The notes beneath the pieces are model-generated. The model did not search any database and was not told where the DNA came from. It worked only from the letters and a program-made list of their open reading frames with translations. This document shows positions 15,815-24,598 of a DNA stretch of 64,000 bases, in pieces (the stretch's first letter is position 1; each line of letters starts with the position of its first letter). A program made the position numbers and the translations under genes. The stretch is from Kitasatospora sp. SolWspMP-SS2h (lineage in GTDB: Bacteria > Actinomycetota > Actinomycetes > Streptomycetales > Streptomycetaceae): contig NZ_QLLT01000004.1 in the NCBI RefSeq assembly GCF_003259315.1, positions 186,001 to 250,000 of the forward strand. Direction: 5' to 3'.

Positions 15815-18073
15815 CTATCGGGCAGAGACGTTGCTCCCCTCGGCGTCGATGTCCGGGAGGAGTCGGCCCAGCAGTCGCGGGGTCCACCAGGCGGCGTCGC
15901 CGAGCAGCGTCATCGCGGCGGGGACCATCAGCAGGCGGACCACGGTGGCGTCGATCAGCACGCTGACGGCCAGGCCCAGGCCCATCATCTTGACCACCAC
16001 GTCGTCACTGACCACGAACGCGGCGAACACGCTGACCATGATCAGGGCCGCGCAGCCGATCACCCGCGCGGTGGTCTCCAACGCGTGCGCGACCGCGCCG
16101 CGGCTGTCGCCGGTCCGCCGCCAGTGCTCGTGGACGCGGGAGAGCAGGAACACCTCGTAGTCCATGCTCAGGCCGAAGACGATGGCGAACATCATCATCG
16201 GGACGTAGCTCTCGATCGGCACCTTGCCCGCCACCCCGAGCGCCGGCCCGCCCCAGCCCCACTGGAACACCGCGACCAGCACCCCGTACGAGGCGGCGAT
16301 CGACACCAGGTTGAGGACGGCCGCCTTCAGCGCGACCAGCGGGGCCCGGAACACCAGCAGGATGATCAGGAAGGCCAGCGCGACCACCACCGCGATGATC
16401 GGCAGCAGCCGGGCGGCGATCAGGTCCAGGAAGTCCACCTGGGCGGCGGTGGTACCGGTGACGTACGTGGTGGCGGGCGTGCCCCGGACCGCGTCCGGCA
16501 GCACCGTGTCGGAGAGGTGGCCGACCAGGTCGGTGGTCCGTTGGCTCTGCGGGGCCTGCGCGGGCGTGACGGTGGTGAACAGCACGTCGCCGTCCGCGCT
16601 GGTCTCCAGCGGCGCGGTGCCCGCCGCGTCCGGCACGCCGGTCAGCGCCTGCTGGACGGCGGCGGCCAGCGCCGGACGGTCGGACGCGGCGACCGCGCCC
16701 TGGTCGACCACCACCGTCAGCGGGCCGTTGGAGCCCGGGCCGAACGCCGCCGACATCAGGTCGAACGCCCGCCGGTCGGTGAACGAGGCCGGGTCGGCGC
16801 CGTCCCCGACGTGCCCGAGCCGGATCGACGGCAGCGGCACCGCCAGCACCAGCACCGTGACCAGGCCCGCCGCCAGGTACCACCACGGCCGGCGCTCGAC
16901 CCGCCGTGCGTACCGGTGCCACAGGCCGCTCGCCGACGCCCCGCCCGGGCCGGTGCCCTCGGCCACCGGCGGGCGCACCGTGAAGCGGTCCATCCGGCGG
17001 CCGACCACGCCCAGCAGCGCGGGCAGCAGCGTCAGCGCGCCGCACACCGCCGTCACCACCGTCACGGCCGCCGCCAGGCCCAGCTTCGCCACGAACGAGA
17101 TGCCCGACACCGACAGGCCCGCCAGCGCGACCACCACCGTGGTGCCGGAGATCAGCACCGCCCGGCCGCTGGTCGCCACCGCGTGCCCGGCCGCCGCCCC
17201 CGGGTCCCGGCCGTCCATCAGGTTCTGCCGGTGCCTGGTCAGCAGGAACAGCGCGTAGTCGATGCCGACCCCCAGCCCGATCATCGTCGCCAGCGTCGGC
17301 GCGACCGTCGCGAAGGTGGTCAACGCCGCCAACAGGCCCAGCAGCCCCAGGCCCAGCACCACCGCGACCAGCGCGCTCACCAGCGGCAGCCCCGCCGCGA
17401 CCACGCTGCCGAACCCGGCCAGCAGCACCACGACCGCGACCCCGAACCCGATCAGCTCGCTCACCCGGTCGCTCGGCTCCGGCCGCGCCAACTCGCCCAG
17501 CGGACCGCCGTACTCGACCTCCACGCCCGCCTGCCGCAGCGGCGCCACCGCCGCGTCCACCTGGTCCAGGTAGTCGTTGCCGAAGGTCGCCAGTACGCCG
17601 TCGAAACGCACCGTGACGTACGCCGTCAGCCCGTCCGCGGCCAGCGGCCCGCCCGGCTGCGGGGCCTGCCCCGGCGGCGGCAGCGGGTTCTGCGCCGACA
17701 GCACGTGCGGCAGGTGCTGCAGGGAGGTCACCGCCTGGTCGACCTGCGCCTGGAACTGCGTCAGCGGCTGCCCGTCGTGCAGCACCACCTGCGCGCCCGT
17801 CCCGCCCGCGGCCGGCTCGTGCGCGGACAGCACGTCCGCGCCCTCCTGCGCCTGGGTGCCCGGCAGCGAGAAGTCGTCCGAGTACGCGCCGCCCACGGCA
17901 TGGTTCGCGACCTGCGCCCCCACCAGCACCAGCAGCCAACCCGCGAGCACCACCACCGGATGCCGGGCGCACCACCCGCCCAGCCGCCACAACCGCCCCC
18001 GGGACGGCGGCCCGGACGCCCCCGCCGGACCGGGCCCCGACGCCGACGCTGACGTGCTGCTGGACGAAGACAT
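15815..18073 (-). CDS. MMPL/RND-family membrane transporter
   Basis: A 752-residue membrane protein with the two-fold MMPL plan: helix 1 (VVLAGWLLVLVGAQVANH), a large extracellular domain, five helices, then the same layout again. Signature segments include GVGIDYALFLLTRHR and FGLSMDYEVFLLSRVHEHW, which carry the Asp-Tyr pairs of the proton relay. MMPL proteins export lipids, pigments or small products by proton motive force. It lies upstream of the lanthipeptide pair in the same direction, 242 bases before the precursor gene. It could be the exporter, as no ABC transporter is close, but MMPL export of a lanthipeptide would be unusual. The ATG at 18071-18073 has GGGAGGG upstream. Confidence 0.9.
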   Translation of the reverse strand: MSSSSSTSASASGPGPAGASGPPSRGRLWRLGGWCARHPVVVLAGWLLVLVGAQVANHAVGGAYSDDFSLPGTQAQEGADVLSAHEPAAGGTGAQVVLHDGQPLTQFQAQVDQAVTSLQHLPHVLSAQNPLPPPGQAPQPGGPLAADGLTAYVTVRFDGVLATFGNDYLDQVDAAVAPLRQAGVEVEYGGPLGELARPEPSDRVSELIGFGVAVVVLLAGFGSVVAAGLPLVSALVAVVLGLGLLGLLAALTTFATVAPTLATMIGLGVGIDYALFLLTRHRQNLMDGRDPGAAAGHAVATSGRAVLISGTTVVVALAGLSVSGISFVAKLGLAAAVTVVTAVCGALTLLPALLGVVGRRMDRFTVRPPVAEGTGPGGASASGLWHRYARRVERRPWWYLAAGLVTVLVLAVPLPSIRLGHVGDGADPASFTDRRAFDLMSAAFGPGSNGPLTVVVDQGAVAASDRPALAAAVQQALTGVPDAAGTAPLETSADGDVLFTTVTPAQAPQSQRTTDLVGHLSDTVLPDAVRGTPATTYVTGTTAAQVDFLDLIAARLLPIIAVVVALAFLIILLVFRAPLVALKAAVLNLVSIAASYGVLVAVFQWGWGGPALGVAGKVPIESYVPMMMFAIVFGLSMDYEVFLLSRVHEHWRRTGDSRGAVAHALETTARVIGCAALIMVSVFAAFVVSDDVVVKMMGLGLAVSVLIDATVVRLLMVPAAMTLLGDAAWWTPRLLGRLLPDIDAEGSNVSAR

Positions 18074-18255
18074 CAACCCTCCCAGGGGCGCAACGCCACC
18101 ACCCGCGCACGGTGACCGAACCCCGACGGTAGGACGCGCCCCGCCCCCGCCCCGGCCCGCCGCCCCGCGACACGGCCAGGCCCACCCGAACGCCGCCACC
18201 CCACCGGCCGGGCAGGCCGGTACGCGTGACGGTCGGACGGTCGTACGGTCAGGCG

Positions 18256-18358
18256 ATCGGTTGATCGGCCTGTCGGTTGGCAGGTTGGTCGACTTGTCGG
18301 TTGGTCAGTTGGTCAGTTGGCCAGCAGGTCAGTTGGTCAGCCGGTCAGTTGGTCGGTC
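18256..18358. repeat. Degenerate short tandem repeat (GGTCAGTTG-like)
   Basis: About ten imperfect copies of a 8-9 base unit close to GGTCAGTTG (variants GGTCGGTTG, GCCAGCAG) run from the MMPL/phosphatase intergenic region into the last codons of the phosphatase gene. The T content is far above the local average. No function is evident; slippage could change the phosphatase C terminus. Confidence 0.6.
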
Positions 18359-18819
18359 CAGGAACGCTGTTCGGCGGTGTCCGGTACCGGCAGGCCGCGG
18401 GCCCGGGTGATCCGCGCCCACGCGTCGTCCGGCTCCGTGCCGCAGCGGACCAGCACGGCCGCCGCCAGCAGCGAGGACCGCCCGATCCCGGCCCGGCAGT
18501 GCACCGCCAGGTGGCCGCCCGCGTCCAACCGTCGCGCCAACTCGTCGATCACCGGCCGGACTTCGGCCAGGACGGGAACGGTGCGGTCCGGGATCGGCAC
18601 CGCCGTGAAGCGCAGCCCGGCGGCCCGGACCAACCCCGGCTCCGCGCCCAGCCCGAGCTCGACGCACTCCGGCACGGTCAGCGCGCTGACCACCTCCGTC
18701 ACCCCTAGCACGGCCAACCCCGCCACCTCCTCCGCGAGCCAGTCACCGCCGCGCGGCCGGGCCATGGTGCTCAGCAGCCCGGGGCCGGGCCGCTCGATCG
18801 TGAACAGGGTGGGACGCAT
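18337..18819 (-). CDS. Dual-specificity / protein tyrosine phosphatase
   Basis: A 160-residue phosphatase with the P-loop HCRAGIGRSS (Cys nucleophile and Arg in the HCX5R motif, about residues 101-110). The general-acid Asp is probably in the PIPDRTVP loop, 30 residues upstream. Such small enzymes dephosphorylate Tyr/Ser/Thr of cytoplasmic proteins. The first 30 residues (FTIERPGPGLLSTMARPRGG) are typical of the actinobacterial 'protein-tyrosine phosphatase family' used near signalling genes. The start is the ATG at 18817-18819. The last codons lie in a degenerate tandem repeat. The partner kinase is not identifiable here. Confidence 0.85.
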   Translation of the reverse strand: MRPTLFTIERPGPGLLSTMARPRGGDWLAEEVAGLAVLGVTEVVSALTVPECVELGLGAEPGLVRAAGLRFTAVPIPDRTVPVLAEVRPVIDELARRLDAGGHLAVHCRAGIGRSSLLAAAVLVRCGTEPDDAWARITRARGLPVPDTAEQRSWTDQLTG

Positions 18820-19236
18820 GACGGCACGGACCTCCGGGACGGGGGAGAAGGGAACGGCGTTCACCGGCACGGACCTTGGCGCGGGCGGTGACCGAGGCGG
18901 CGTCGGCCCGGCGGTCGGCAGGACAGCGGACCGGGGCGTCGACACCGAGGGAACGACCGGCCGGCCGGGCGCGAACGGGCACGAGAAGAGGCGCACGGTG
19001 CGGCGGCGGGCGGTGCCCCGAGCGTAGCACCGCCCGTCGAACGGCCCGTCAGGACGTCGGCGACCCTGGCTGTCCTGCCGTCCTGCCGTCCTGCCGCTCC
19101 CCGCCCCACCCCGTCGATGCCCGCTGAGACGGGAACCGGCGGCCACCGACGGCGCGTTGCCCCCGGGTGCCGAAGAGTTTTGCGCGCCGCCCGCGGCGCG
19201 GACGCGCGGGCGCGGTTCCGGGAGGGGCGGGCGCTG
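18820..19236. other. Intergenic region without a supportable gene
   Basis: These 417 bases carry no convincing coding frame. A short CCTGCCGT triplication lies near 19074-19098. The segment leads into an aminotransferase remnant, so it may be decayed sequence from the same deletion. Confidence 0.5.
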
Positions 19237-19434
19237 GTGGCGGGCATCGACGTGGAGCGGGTGCGGCGGGAGACGGCGGGGGTCGGGCGGGTGGTGCACC
19301 TCAACAACGCCGGGGCGGGGCGTGAGGGGGCGGGTGTCAGCTCGCCGTGCCGGGTGCCGTTCCGGATGCCGGCCGGTCCGGCTGCTCCGGTGGTGCGGGG
19401 TGGCCGGCCAGGCCGTGGAGGAGGAGGTCGGTGA
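19237..19434 (+). pseudogene. 5' remnant of a class V aminotransferase (PLP enzyme) gene
   Basis: A GGGAGGGG site (19220-19227) precedes a GTG at 19237 and a frame reading VAGIDVERVRRETAGVGRVV then HLNNAGAG. This is the conserved N terminus of class V aminotransferase / cysteine desulfurase-like enzymes (usual form HLNNAGxS/A). Homology stops at about 19325, and the frame then runs antisense through the end of the TetR gene to a stop at 19434. The rest of the ~400-residue enzyme is missing, so a deletion joined its start to the TetR 3' end. Confidence 0.6.
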
Positions 19435-19999
19435 GGGTGTCGACCACCTCGGTGTCGTCGTGGGCGGGGTGGTCGGCGGTGAGCAGGGCGTAGGAGAGCA
19501 GGCCGAGCATCGCGCCCATCGCGGGGGCGAGCAGGGCGGGGTCGCCGGGGAGGGGGCGGCCCTGTTCGCGGAGGTATTCGAGGTGGTCGCGGAGGACGTC
19601 GGTGTCCGTGGTGAGGCGCTGCCAGGCCCGGCCGGAGCGCGGGCCCGCGGCGACGATCGACTCGAACAGGGCGATGGTGACCGGCAGGTGGTCGCGCATG
19701 GCCTGCCAGGACGCACCGAGGTGGGCGCGCAGTTGGTCCCGGTCGCCGAGGTCGTGCTCACGCGGGTGGACCCGGGCGACGACCTGGCCGCGGGCCTGGG
19801 TGCGGACGTCGTCGAGCAGGGCGCGCAGCAACTCGTCCTTGTCGGCGAAGTGCGCGTAGAACGAGCCGGTGGCCCGACCGGCGGCCGCGGTGATGTCGGT
19901 GATCTTCGTGTTGAGGTAGCCGCGTTCGACGAACTGCTGCCGGGCGGCCTCCAGTAGCGCCGCCCTGGTCCCCGCCGCCTGCGCCTTGCGCACGCCCAT
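19337..19999 (-). CDS. TetR-family transcriptional repressor
   Basis: A 220-residue regulator. The N-terminal helix-turn-helix (residues ~8-55) has the family signature [20 protein letters not shown] followed by [12 protein letters not shown]. The C-terminal ligand domain is unlike any I recognise. The start ATG has GGGAGG nine bases upstream. It is divergent from a flavin monooxygenase gene with a 166-base gap containing AT-rich inverted repeats, the classic layout of a repressor controlling its neighbour and itself. The ligand is probably the monooxygenase substrate. Confidence 0.9.
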   Translation of the reverse strand: MGVRKAQAAGTRAALLEAARQQFVERGYLNTKITDITAAAGRATGSFYAHFADKDELLRALLDDVRTQARGQVVARVHPREHDLGDRDQLRAHLGASWQAMRDHLPVTIALFESIVAAGPRSGRAWQRLTTDTDVLRDHLEYLREQGRPLPGDPALLAPAMGAMLGLLSYALLTADHPAHDDTEVVDTLTDLLLHGLAGHPAPPEQPDRPASGTAPGTAS

Positions 20000-20122
20000 C
20001 GCGTCCAGCCTCCCTTGACCCGCTGCCCGGCCTGCCGCCGTGACCTGGCGCCGTGACCTGCCGTCTCGACCCGCTGTCTTGACCCGCCGTTCGTGCCGAC
20101 AGCATACTGACGCCCAGTTCGG

Positions 20123-20151
20123 TGAATTAATATTCATTGAACCTCGATTCA
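20123..20151. promoter_or_regulatory. Putative TetR operator between repressor and monooxygenase
   Basis: Two AT-rich inverted repeats lie back to back: TGAAT-TAAT-ATTCA (20123-20136) and TGAA-CCTCGA-TTCA (20138-20151). They sit 15-43 bases before the monooxygenase start, in an otherwise GC-rich gap. Confidence 0.6.
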
Positions 20152-20165
20152 GTGAGGGGTGGGCC

Positions 20166-21314
20166 ATGAAAGCGGTAGTCATCGGTGCGGGGGTGGCCGG
20201 CGCGGCGAGCGCGATCGCGCTGCGCAGGATCGGCGCCGAGGTCACGGTGTACGAGGCGTACCCGGACCCGGCCGGCCGGGTCGGCGCGTTCCTGGGCCTG
20301 GCCGTCAACGGACTGCGGGCGCTGGAGTCGCTGGGCTGCCTGGACGAGGTGCGGGCGGCGGGCTTCGAGGTCGACCGGCAGCTGATGTGGTCGGGGCGCG
20401 GCAAACTGCTGGGCGACGTGCCGCGCGGCCGGGCGGCGGACGACCCGCTGCGCGCGGTCACGCTGATGCGGGCCGACCTGGTCGCGGCGCTGCGGGCGGC
20501 GGCGGTCCGGGCGGGCGCGCGGATCGTGCTCGGCGAACGACTGTCCGGTCCGGACGGCGGGACGGAGAGGAGCCCGGCGGCCGGTCCGGTGGCGGCGGCG
20601 ATGGCCGGTGCGGACCTGGTGGTCGGGGCGGACGGGCTGCGCTCGACCGTCCGGCAGGTGCTCGACCCGGGCGGGCCGGAGCCCTCGTACGCCGGGCTGT
20701 ACGGGGTCGCGGGCGTCGCGGAGGGGGTGCCGGAGGCGGGCCCGGGCCGGACGTTCAACCTGACCTTCGGGCGTCGCGGCACGTTCCTGCACCTGCCAGC
20801 GCCGGACGGCACCGTGTGGTGGTCCGCGCAGCTCGTCGGCCCCGTGCCGCCGGGCGGGCCCGCGCTCGGGGCGGCGGAGGTGGCCGAGGTCTTCGCGATC
20901 GAGGAGGTGCCCCGGCGGATTCTCGGCGCGGCCCGGGTCGAGGCGGCGACCCTGTTCCACGTCCTGCCGCCGGTGCCGCGCCGCCAGGACGGGCGGCACG
21001 TGCTGGTCGGCGACGCGGCGCACCCGGTGGGCGCCGGGCAGGGCGCGTCCATGGCGCTGGAGGACGCGGTGGCGCTGGCCCGGGCGCTGCACGCCGGGCC
21101 CGACCGGGCCGCCGCCCTGGCCGCGTTCGACCGGGAACGGACGGCCCGCGCCGGGAAGCTCGCCCGCACGGCGGCGGCCAACCGGGACGCCAAGACCGCG
21201 GGTCCGTTCGCCGCCCGGATGCGGGACGCGGTGATGCCGCTGGTGTTCGCCCGCGGCTACGCCCGGACGACGGGCTGGCTGCACGACTACCGGCCGGGGG
21301 CGCTCCCGCGCTGA
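20166..21314 (+). CDS. FAD-dependent monooxygenase (group A aromatic hydroxylase type)
   Basis: A 382-residue flavoprotein. The N terminus [20 protein letters not shown] is the Rossmann GxGxxG motif, followed by [10 protein letters not shown]. Midway lies [12 protein letters not shown] (the DG motif binding FAD and NADPH) and near residue 278 [20 protein letters not shown] (the GD motif). Enzymes of this group hydroxylate aromatic or olefinic substrates using NAD(P)H and O2, and some inactivate antibiotics such as tetracycline or rifampicin. It is divergent from the TetR repressor, so it is probably induced by its substrate. A 17-bp terminator follows. Confidence 0.88.
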   Translation: MKAVVIGAGVAGAASAIALRRIGAEVTVYEAYPDPAGRVGAFLGLAVNGLRALESLGCLDEVRAAGFEVDRQLMWSGRGKLLGDVPRGRAADDPLRAVTLMRADLVAALRAAAVRAGARIVLGERLSGPDGGTERSPAAGPVAAAMAGADLVVGADGLRSTVRQVLDPGGPEPSYAGLYGVAGVAEGVPEAGPGRTFNLTFGRRGTFLHLPAPDGTVWWSAQLVGPVPPGGPALGAAEVAEVFAIEEVPRRILGAARVEAATLFHVLPPVPRRQDGRHVLVGDAAHPVGAGQGASMALEDAVALARALHAGPDRAAALAAFDRERTARAGKLARTAAANRDAKTAGPFAARMRDAVMPLVFARGYARTTGWLHDYRPGALPR

Positions 21315-21323
21315 ACGGGCGCC

Positions 21324-21368
21324 GGGGGCGGGCTCCCGCGCGGGTCGGCCTCGCGGGAGCCCGCCCCC
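21324..21368 (+). terminator. Strong terminator hairpin
   Basis: A perfect 17-bp stem (21324-21340 with 21352-21368, arm GGGGGCGGGCTCCCGCG) with an 11-nt loop begins 10 bases after the monooxygenase stop. It lies between convergent genes and could act in both directions. Confidence 0.8.
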
Positions 21369-21549
21369 GTCCGGTCGGGGTGTTCCGTCAGGGTGGCGAA
21401 GTGATGCAACGTCAGAAAGGGTGCTGAGTAGTAAAGTTGGGCAGGAGCGGCTCCGGTCGGCTCCCAGGGGCGGAGGGCCGACCTGAACCGTTCGGGCTAC
21501 CGGCCGTTCCGGCCCCCGCCCCGGCCGCCGCCCCGGCCCCCGCCCCGGC

Positions 21550-22716
21550 TCAGCGGGCGCCGAGCAGGTGCTCGACGGCCAGCTGGTCGAGGTGCTCGAA
21601 GGCCATGCCGCGCTCGGCGGCGGCGGTGACGTCGAAGTCCTCGAACGCCGAGCGGTCGGCGAGCAGCGCGGACAGGCCGTCGTCGGCGGTCGGCCGGGCG
21701 AGCTGGTCGAGGCGGGCGGCGCGCAGCGCCTCCTGCACCTGCGGGTCGGCGCGGAAGGCCAGCGCGCGCTCCTTGAGCAGCAGGTAGTTGCGCATGTTGC
21801 CGGCCGCGGAGGCCCAGACGCCGTCGAAGTCCTCGGTGCGCGGCGGCTTGAAGTCGAAGTGCCGCGGGCCCTGATAGTCGGAGGACTCCAGCAGGTCGAC
21901 CAGCCAGAACGCCTGCCGCAGGTCGCCCGCGCCGAACCGGAAGTCCTGGTCGTACTTGATGCCGGACTGGCCGTTCAGGTCGATGTGGAACAGCTTGCCC
22001 GCCCACAGCGCCTGCGCGATGCCGTGCGGGAAGTTCAGGCCCGCCATCTGCTCGTGGCCGACCTCGGGGTTGACGCCGACCAGTTCGGGGCGCTCCAGGC
22101 GCTCGATGAAGGCGAGGGCGTGGCCGATGGTCGGCAGCAGGATGTCGCCGCGCGGCTCGTTCGGCTTCGGCTCGATCGCGAAGCGCAGGTCGTAGCCCTG
22201 CTCCGTGACGTAGTCGCCGAGCAGGTCGAAGGCCTCCTTCATCCGGTCGAGGGCGACCCGGACGTCCTTGGACGCGCCGTGCTCGGCGCCCTCCCGGCCG
22301 CCCCAGGCGACGTACACGCTCGCGCCCAGCTCGACCGCCAAGTCGATGTTGCGGACGGTCTTGCGCAGGGCGTAGCGGCGTACGTCGCGGTCGTTGGCGG
22401 TGAACGCCCCGTCCTTGAAGACCGGGTGGGTGAACAGGTTGGTGGTGGCCATCGGCACCCGCAGGCCGGTGGACTCCAGGGCGGCGCGGAAGCGCTTGAC
22501 GACCGCCTCCCGCTCCGCGTCCGAGGAGCCGAACGGGACCAGGTCGTCGTCGTGGAAGGTCACGCCGTACGCGCCCAGCCCGGCGAGCCTCTCCACCGTC
22601 TCGACCGGGTCCAGGGCCGGACGGGTGGCGTCGCCGAACGGGTCGCGGCCCTGCCAGCCGACCGTCCACAGGCCGAAGGTGAACTTGTCGGCGGGGGTGG
22701 GGGTGAGCTGGCTCAT
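21550..22716 (-). CDS. xylA: Xylose isomerase
   Basis: A 388-residue enzyme, the usual length of Streptomyces D-xylose (glucose) isomerases. It opens with [20 protein letters not shown]. Catalytic and metal residues are in place: [10 protein letters not shown] with the active-site His, [12 protein letters not shown] with metal Glu and Lys, [11 protein letters not shown] and [17 protein letters not shown]. It interconverts D-xylose and D-xylulose in the cytoplasm, feeding xylulokinase. The ATG at 22714-22716 has GGAG upstream; a TTG four codons earlier overlaps that site. It is divergent from xylB, with a shared 255-base control region. Confidence 0.97.
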   Translation of the reverse strand: MSQLTPTPADKFTFGLWTVGWQGRDPFGDATRPALDPVETVERLAGLGAYGVTFHDDDLVPFGSSDAEREAVVKRFRAALESTGLRVPMATTNLFTHPVFKDGAFTANDRDVRRYALRKTVRNIDLAVELGASVYVAWGGREGAEHGASKDVRVALDRMKEAFDLLGDYVTEQGYDLRFAIEPKPNEPRGDILLPTIGHALAFIERLERPELVGVNPEVGHEQMAGLNFPHGIAQALWAGKLFHIDLNGQSGIKYDQDFRFGAGDLRQAFWLVDLLESSDYQGPRHFDFKPPRTEDFDGVWASAAGNMRNYLLLKERALAFRADPQVQEALRAARLDQLARPTADDGLSALLADRSAFEDFDVTAAAERGMAFEHLDQLAVEHLLGAR

Positions 22717-22830
22717 CTCGTACTCCAAACGCTGGTGATCGACCGGGTGGATCGACCGAGGGATCGACCGGTGGCCCGACGCGAATCGGGGCCGGAACCG
22801 ACGGTAACCCGGATCGGGGTCTATTCGTCA

Positions 22831-22855
22831 GGCCAAAAGACAAATTAATATGGCC
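22831..22855. promoter_or_regulatory. Candidate XylR (ROK) operator in the xylA-xylB divergent region
   Basis: GGCCA (22831-22835) and TGGCC (22851-22855) flank an A/T-rich core with AAAAGACAAATTAATA. It is the only AT-rich block in the gap, centred between the two starts. Location suits a repressor acting on both xylA and xylB. Nearby, GATCGACCG is repeated three times (22737-22770). Confidence 0.5.
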
Positions 22856-22971
22856 GAGCCCGGGAGGGAAGCCCCCGGGCGCAACACCCGACGGAACCTC
22901 GCCCCGGCCGAACCCCCACCCCGGACGGCCGCACACCGGCGCCGGACGACCGCAGACAGGAGCACGCCCCC

Positions 22972-24399
22972 ATGGCACACCCGCAGGTGGTGATCGGCGT
23001 CGACAGCTCGACCCAGTCCACCAAGGCCCTGGCCGTCGACGCCGAGACCGGCCGCGTCCTCGGCGAAGGCCGCGCCCCCCACCGGGTCGACTCCCGCCAC
23101 GGCCAGGAGAGCGACCCCGCCCAGTGGTGGGACGCCCTCACCGCCGCCGTCGCCGCCACCGGCTGGGCCGACCGCGCCCAGGCCCTGGCCGTCGGCGGCC
23201 AGCAGCACGGACTGGTCACCCTGGACGCCGCCGGAGCCCCCGTCCGCCCCGCCCTGCTCTGGAACGACGTCCGCTCCGCGCCCCAGGCCGCCGAACTGGT
23301 GCGGAAGTTCGGCGCGGACCGGTGGGCCGCCGAACTCGGCAGCGTCCCCGGCGCCTCCTTCACCGCCGCCAAATGGGCCTGGCTGCGCGCCACCGAACCC
23401 GAGCACGCCGAGCGCACCGCCGCCGTCCGCCTCCCGCACGACTACCTCACCGAACGGCTCACCGGCACCGCCACCACCGACCGCGGCGACGCCTCCGGCA
23501 CCGGCTGGTGGACCCCCGACGGCTACCACCCCGCCGTCCTCGACCACCTCGGCCTCGACCCCGCCCTGCTCCCCGCCGTCACCCCCGCCGGAACCCCCGC
23601 CGGCCACGCCCGCCCCGGCGGACCGCTGCGCCCCGGCACCCTCGTCGCCGCCGGCACCGGCGACAACATGGCCGCCGCCCTCGGCCTCGGCCTCACCGCC
23701 GGCACCCCCGTGCTCAGCCTCGGCACCTCCGGCACCGTCTACACCGTCGCCCGCCACCGCCCCGCCGACCCCACCGGCACCGTCGCGGGCTTCGCCGACG
23801 CCCTCGACGGCTGGCTCCCGCTCGCCTGCACCCTCAACTGCACCCTCGCCGTCGACCGGATCGCCACCCTGCTCGGCCGCGACCGCCAGGACGTCGAACC
23901 CGGCGGCACCGCCGTCCTGCTGCCCTACCTCGACGGCGAACGCACCCCCGCCCTCCCGCACGCCAGCGGCCTGCTGCACGGCCTGCGCCACGACACCACC
24001 GCCGGCCAACTCCTCCAGGCCGCCTACGACGGCGCCGCGTACTCGCTGCTCGCCGCCCTCGACGACGTCCTCGCCGTCGACGGCCCCGACGCCGCCGATC
24101 CCGAACGGCCGATCCTGCTGATCGGCGGCGGCGCCCGGGGCCGGGCCTGGCAGGACACCGTCCGCCGGCTCTCCGGCCGACCCGTCCAACTGCCCGCCGC
24201 CCGCGAACTGGTGGCCCTCGGCGCTGCCGCCCAGGCCGCCGCGCTGCTCACCGGCGAGCGTGCCGACGCCGTCGCCCGCCGCTGGGGCACCGCCGACGGC
24301 CCGGTGCTGCCCGCCCTGGCCCGGGACGACGCGGCACTCGAACGGATCGGGACTACCATTTCGCAGACGACCGCCCTTCAGGGGGACGGCCCGCGCTGA
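22972..24399 (+). CDS. xylB: Xylulokinase
   Basis: A 475-residue FGGY-family sugar kinase. The N terminus VVIGVDSSTQSTKALAVD is the ATP-binding phosphate-1 motif. GGQQHGLVTLD and LLWNDVRS shape the sugar site, with the catalytic Asp in TGDNMAAALGLGL. LSLGTSGTVY and LIGGGARGRAWQD are the FGGY family and C-terminal motifs. It phosphorylates D-xylulose to xylulose 5-phosphate for the pentose phosphate pathway. It is divergent from xylA and followed by the ROK regulator, the usual Streptomyces xylAB-xylR arrangement. Confidence 0.95.
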   Translation: MAHPQVVIGVDSSTQSTKALAVDAETGRVLGEGRAPHRVDSRHGQESDPAQWWDALTAAVAATGWADRAQALAVGGQQHGLVTLDAAGAPVRPALLWNDVRSAPQAAELVRKFGADRWAAELGSVPGASFTAAKWAWLRATEPEHAERTAAVRLPHDYLTERLTGTATTDRGDASGTGWWTPDGYHPAVLDHLGLDPALLPAVTPAGTPAGHARPGGPLRPGTLVAAGTGDNMAAALGLGLTAGTPVLSLGTSGTVYTVARHRPADPTGTVAGFADALDGWLPLACTLNCTLAVDRIATLLGRDRQDVEPGGTAVLLPYLDGERTPALPHASGLLHGLRHDTTAGQLLQAAYDGAAYSLLAALDDVLAVDGPDAADPERPILLIGGGARGRAWQDTVRRLSGRPVQLPAARELVALGAAAQAAALLTGERADAVARRWGTADGPVLPALARDDAALERIGTTISQTTALQGDGPR

Positions 24400-24452
24400 C
24401 CGGAACCCGACCCTCCGGCCGGGACCGCCGCACCCCGCCGGGCGGCCGCCCC

Positions 24453-24520
24453 GACCGGACGGGACGGGTCGACCGGACGGGACGGGTCGACAGGACGGGA
24501 CGGGTCGACCGGACGGGCGG
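24453..24520. repeat. 18-bp tandem repeat, 3.8 copies, between xylB and xylR
   Basis: The unit GACCGGACGGGACGGGTC starts at 24453, 24471, 24489 (one change, GACAGG) and 24507 (partial). A shorter GTGAACGGCAG pair follows at about 24520-24550. It lies about 80-145 bases before the xylR start and could influence that promoter or simply be a slippage tract. Confidence 0.8.
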
Positions 24521-24598
24521 TGAACGGCAGACGGGCCGTGAACGGCAGGCGGCGGACGGACGGTGCGGCGGACAGTGGCACGGAGGGACAGGGCGGAC

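Noticed and set aside
24453..24520. Possible CRISPR-like array (regularly repeated 18-mer)
   Set aside because: The copies are directly tandem with no spacers, and there are no cas genes.
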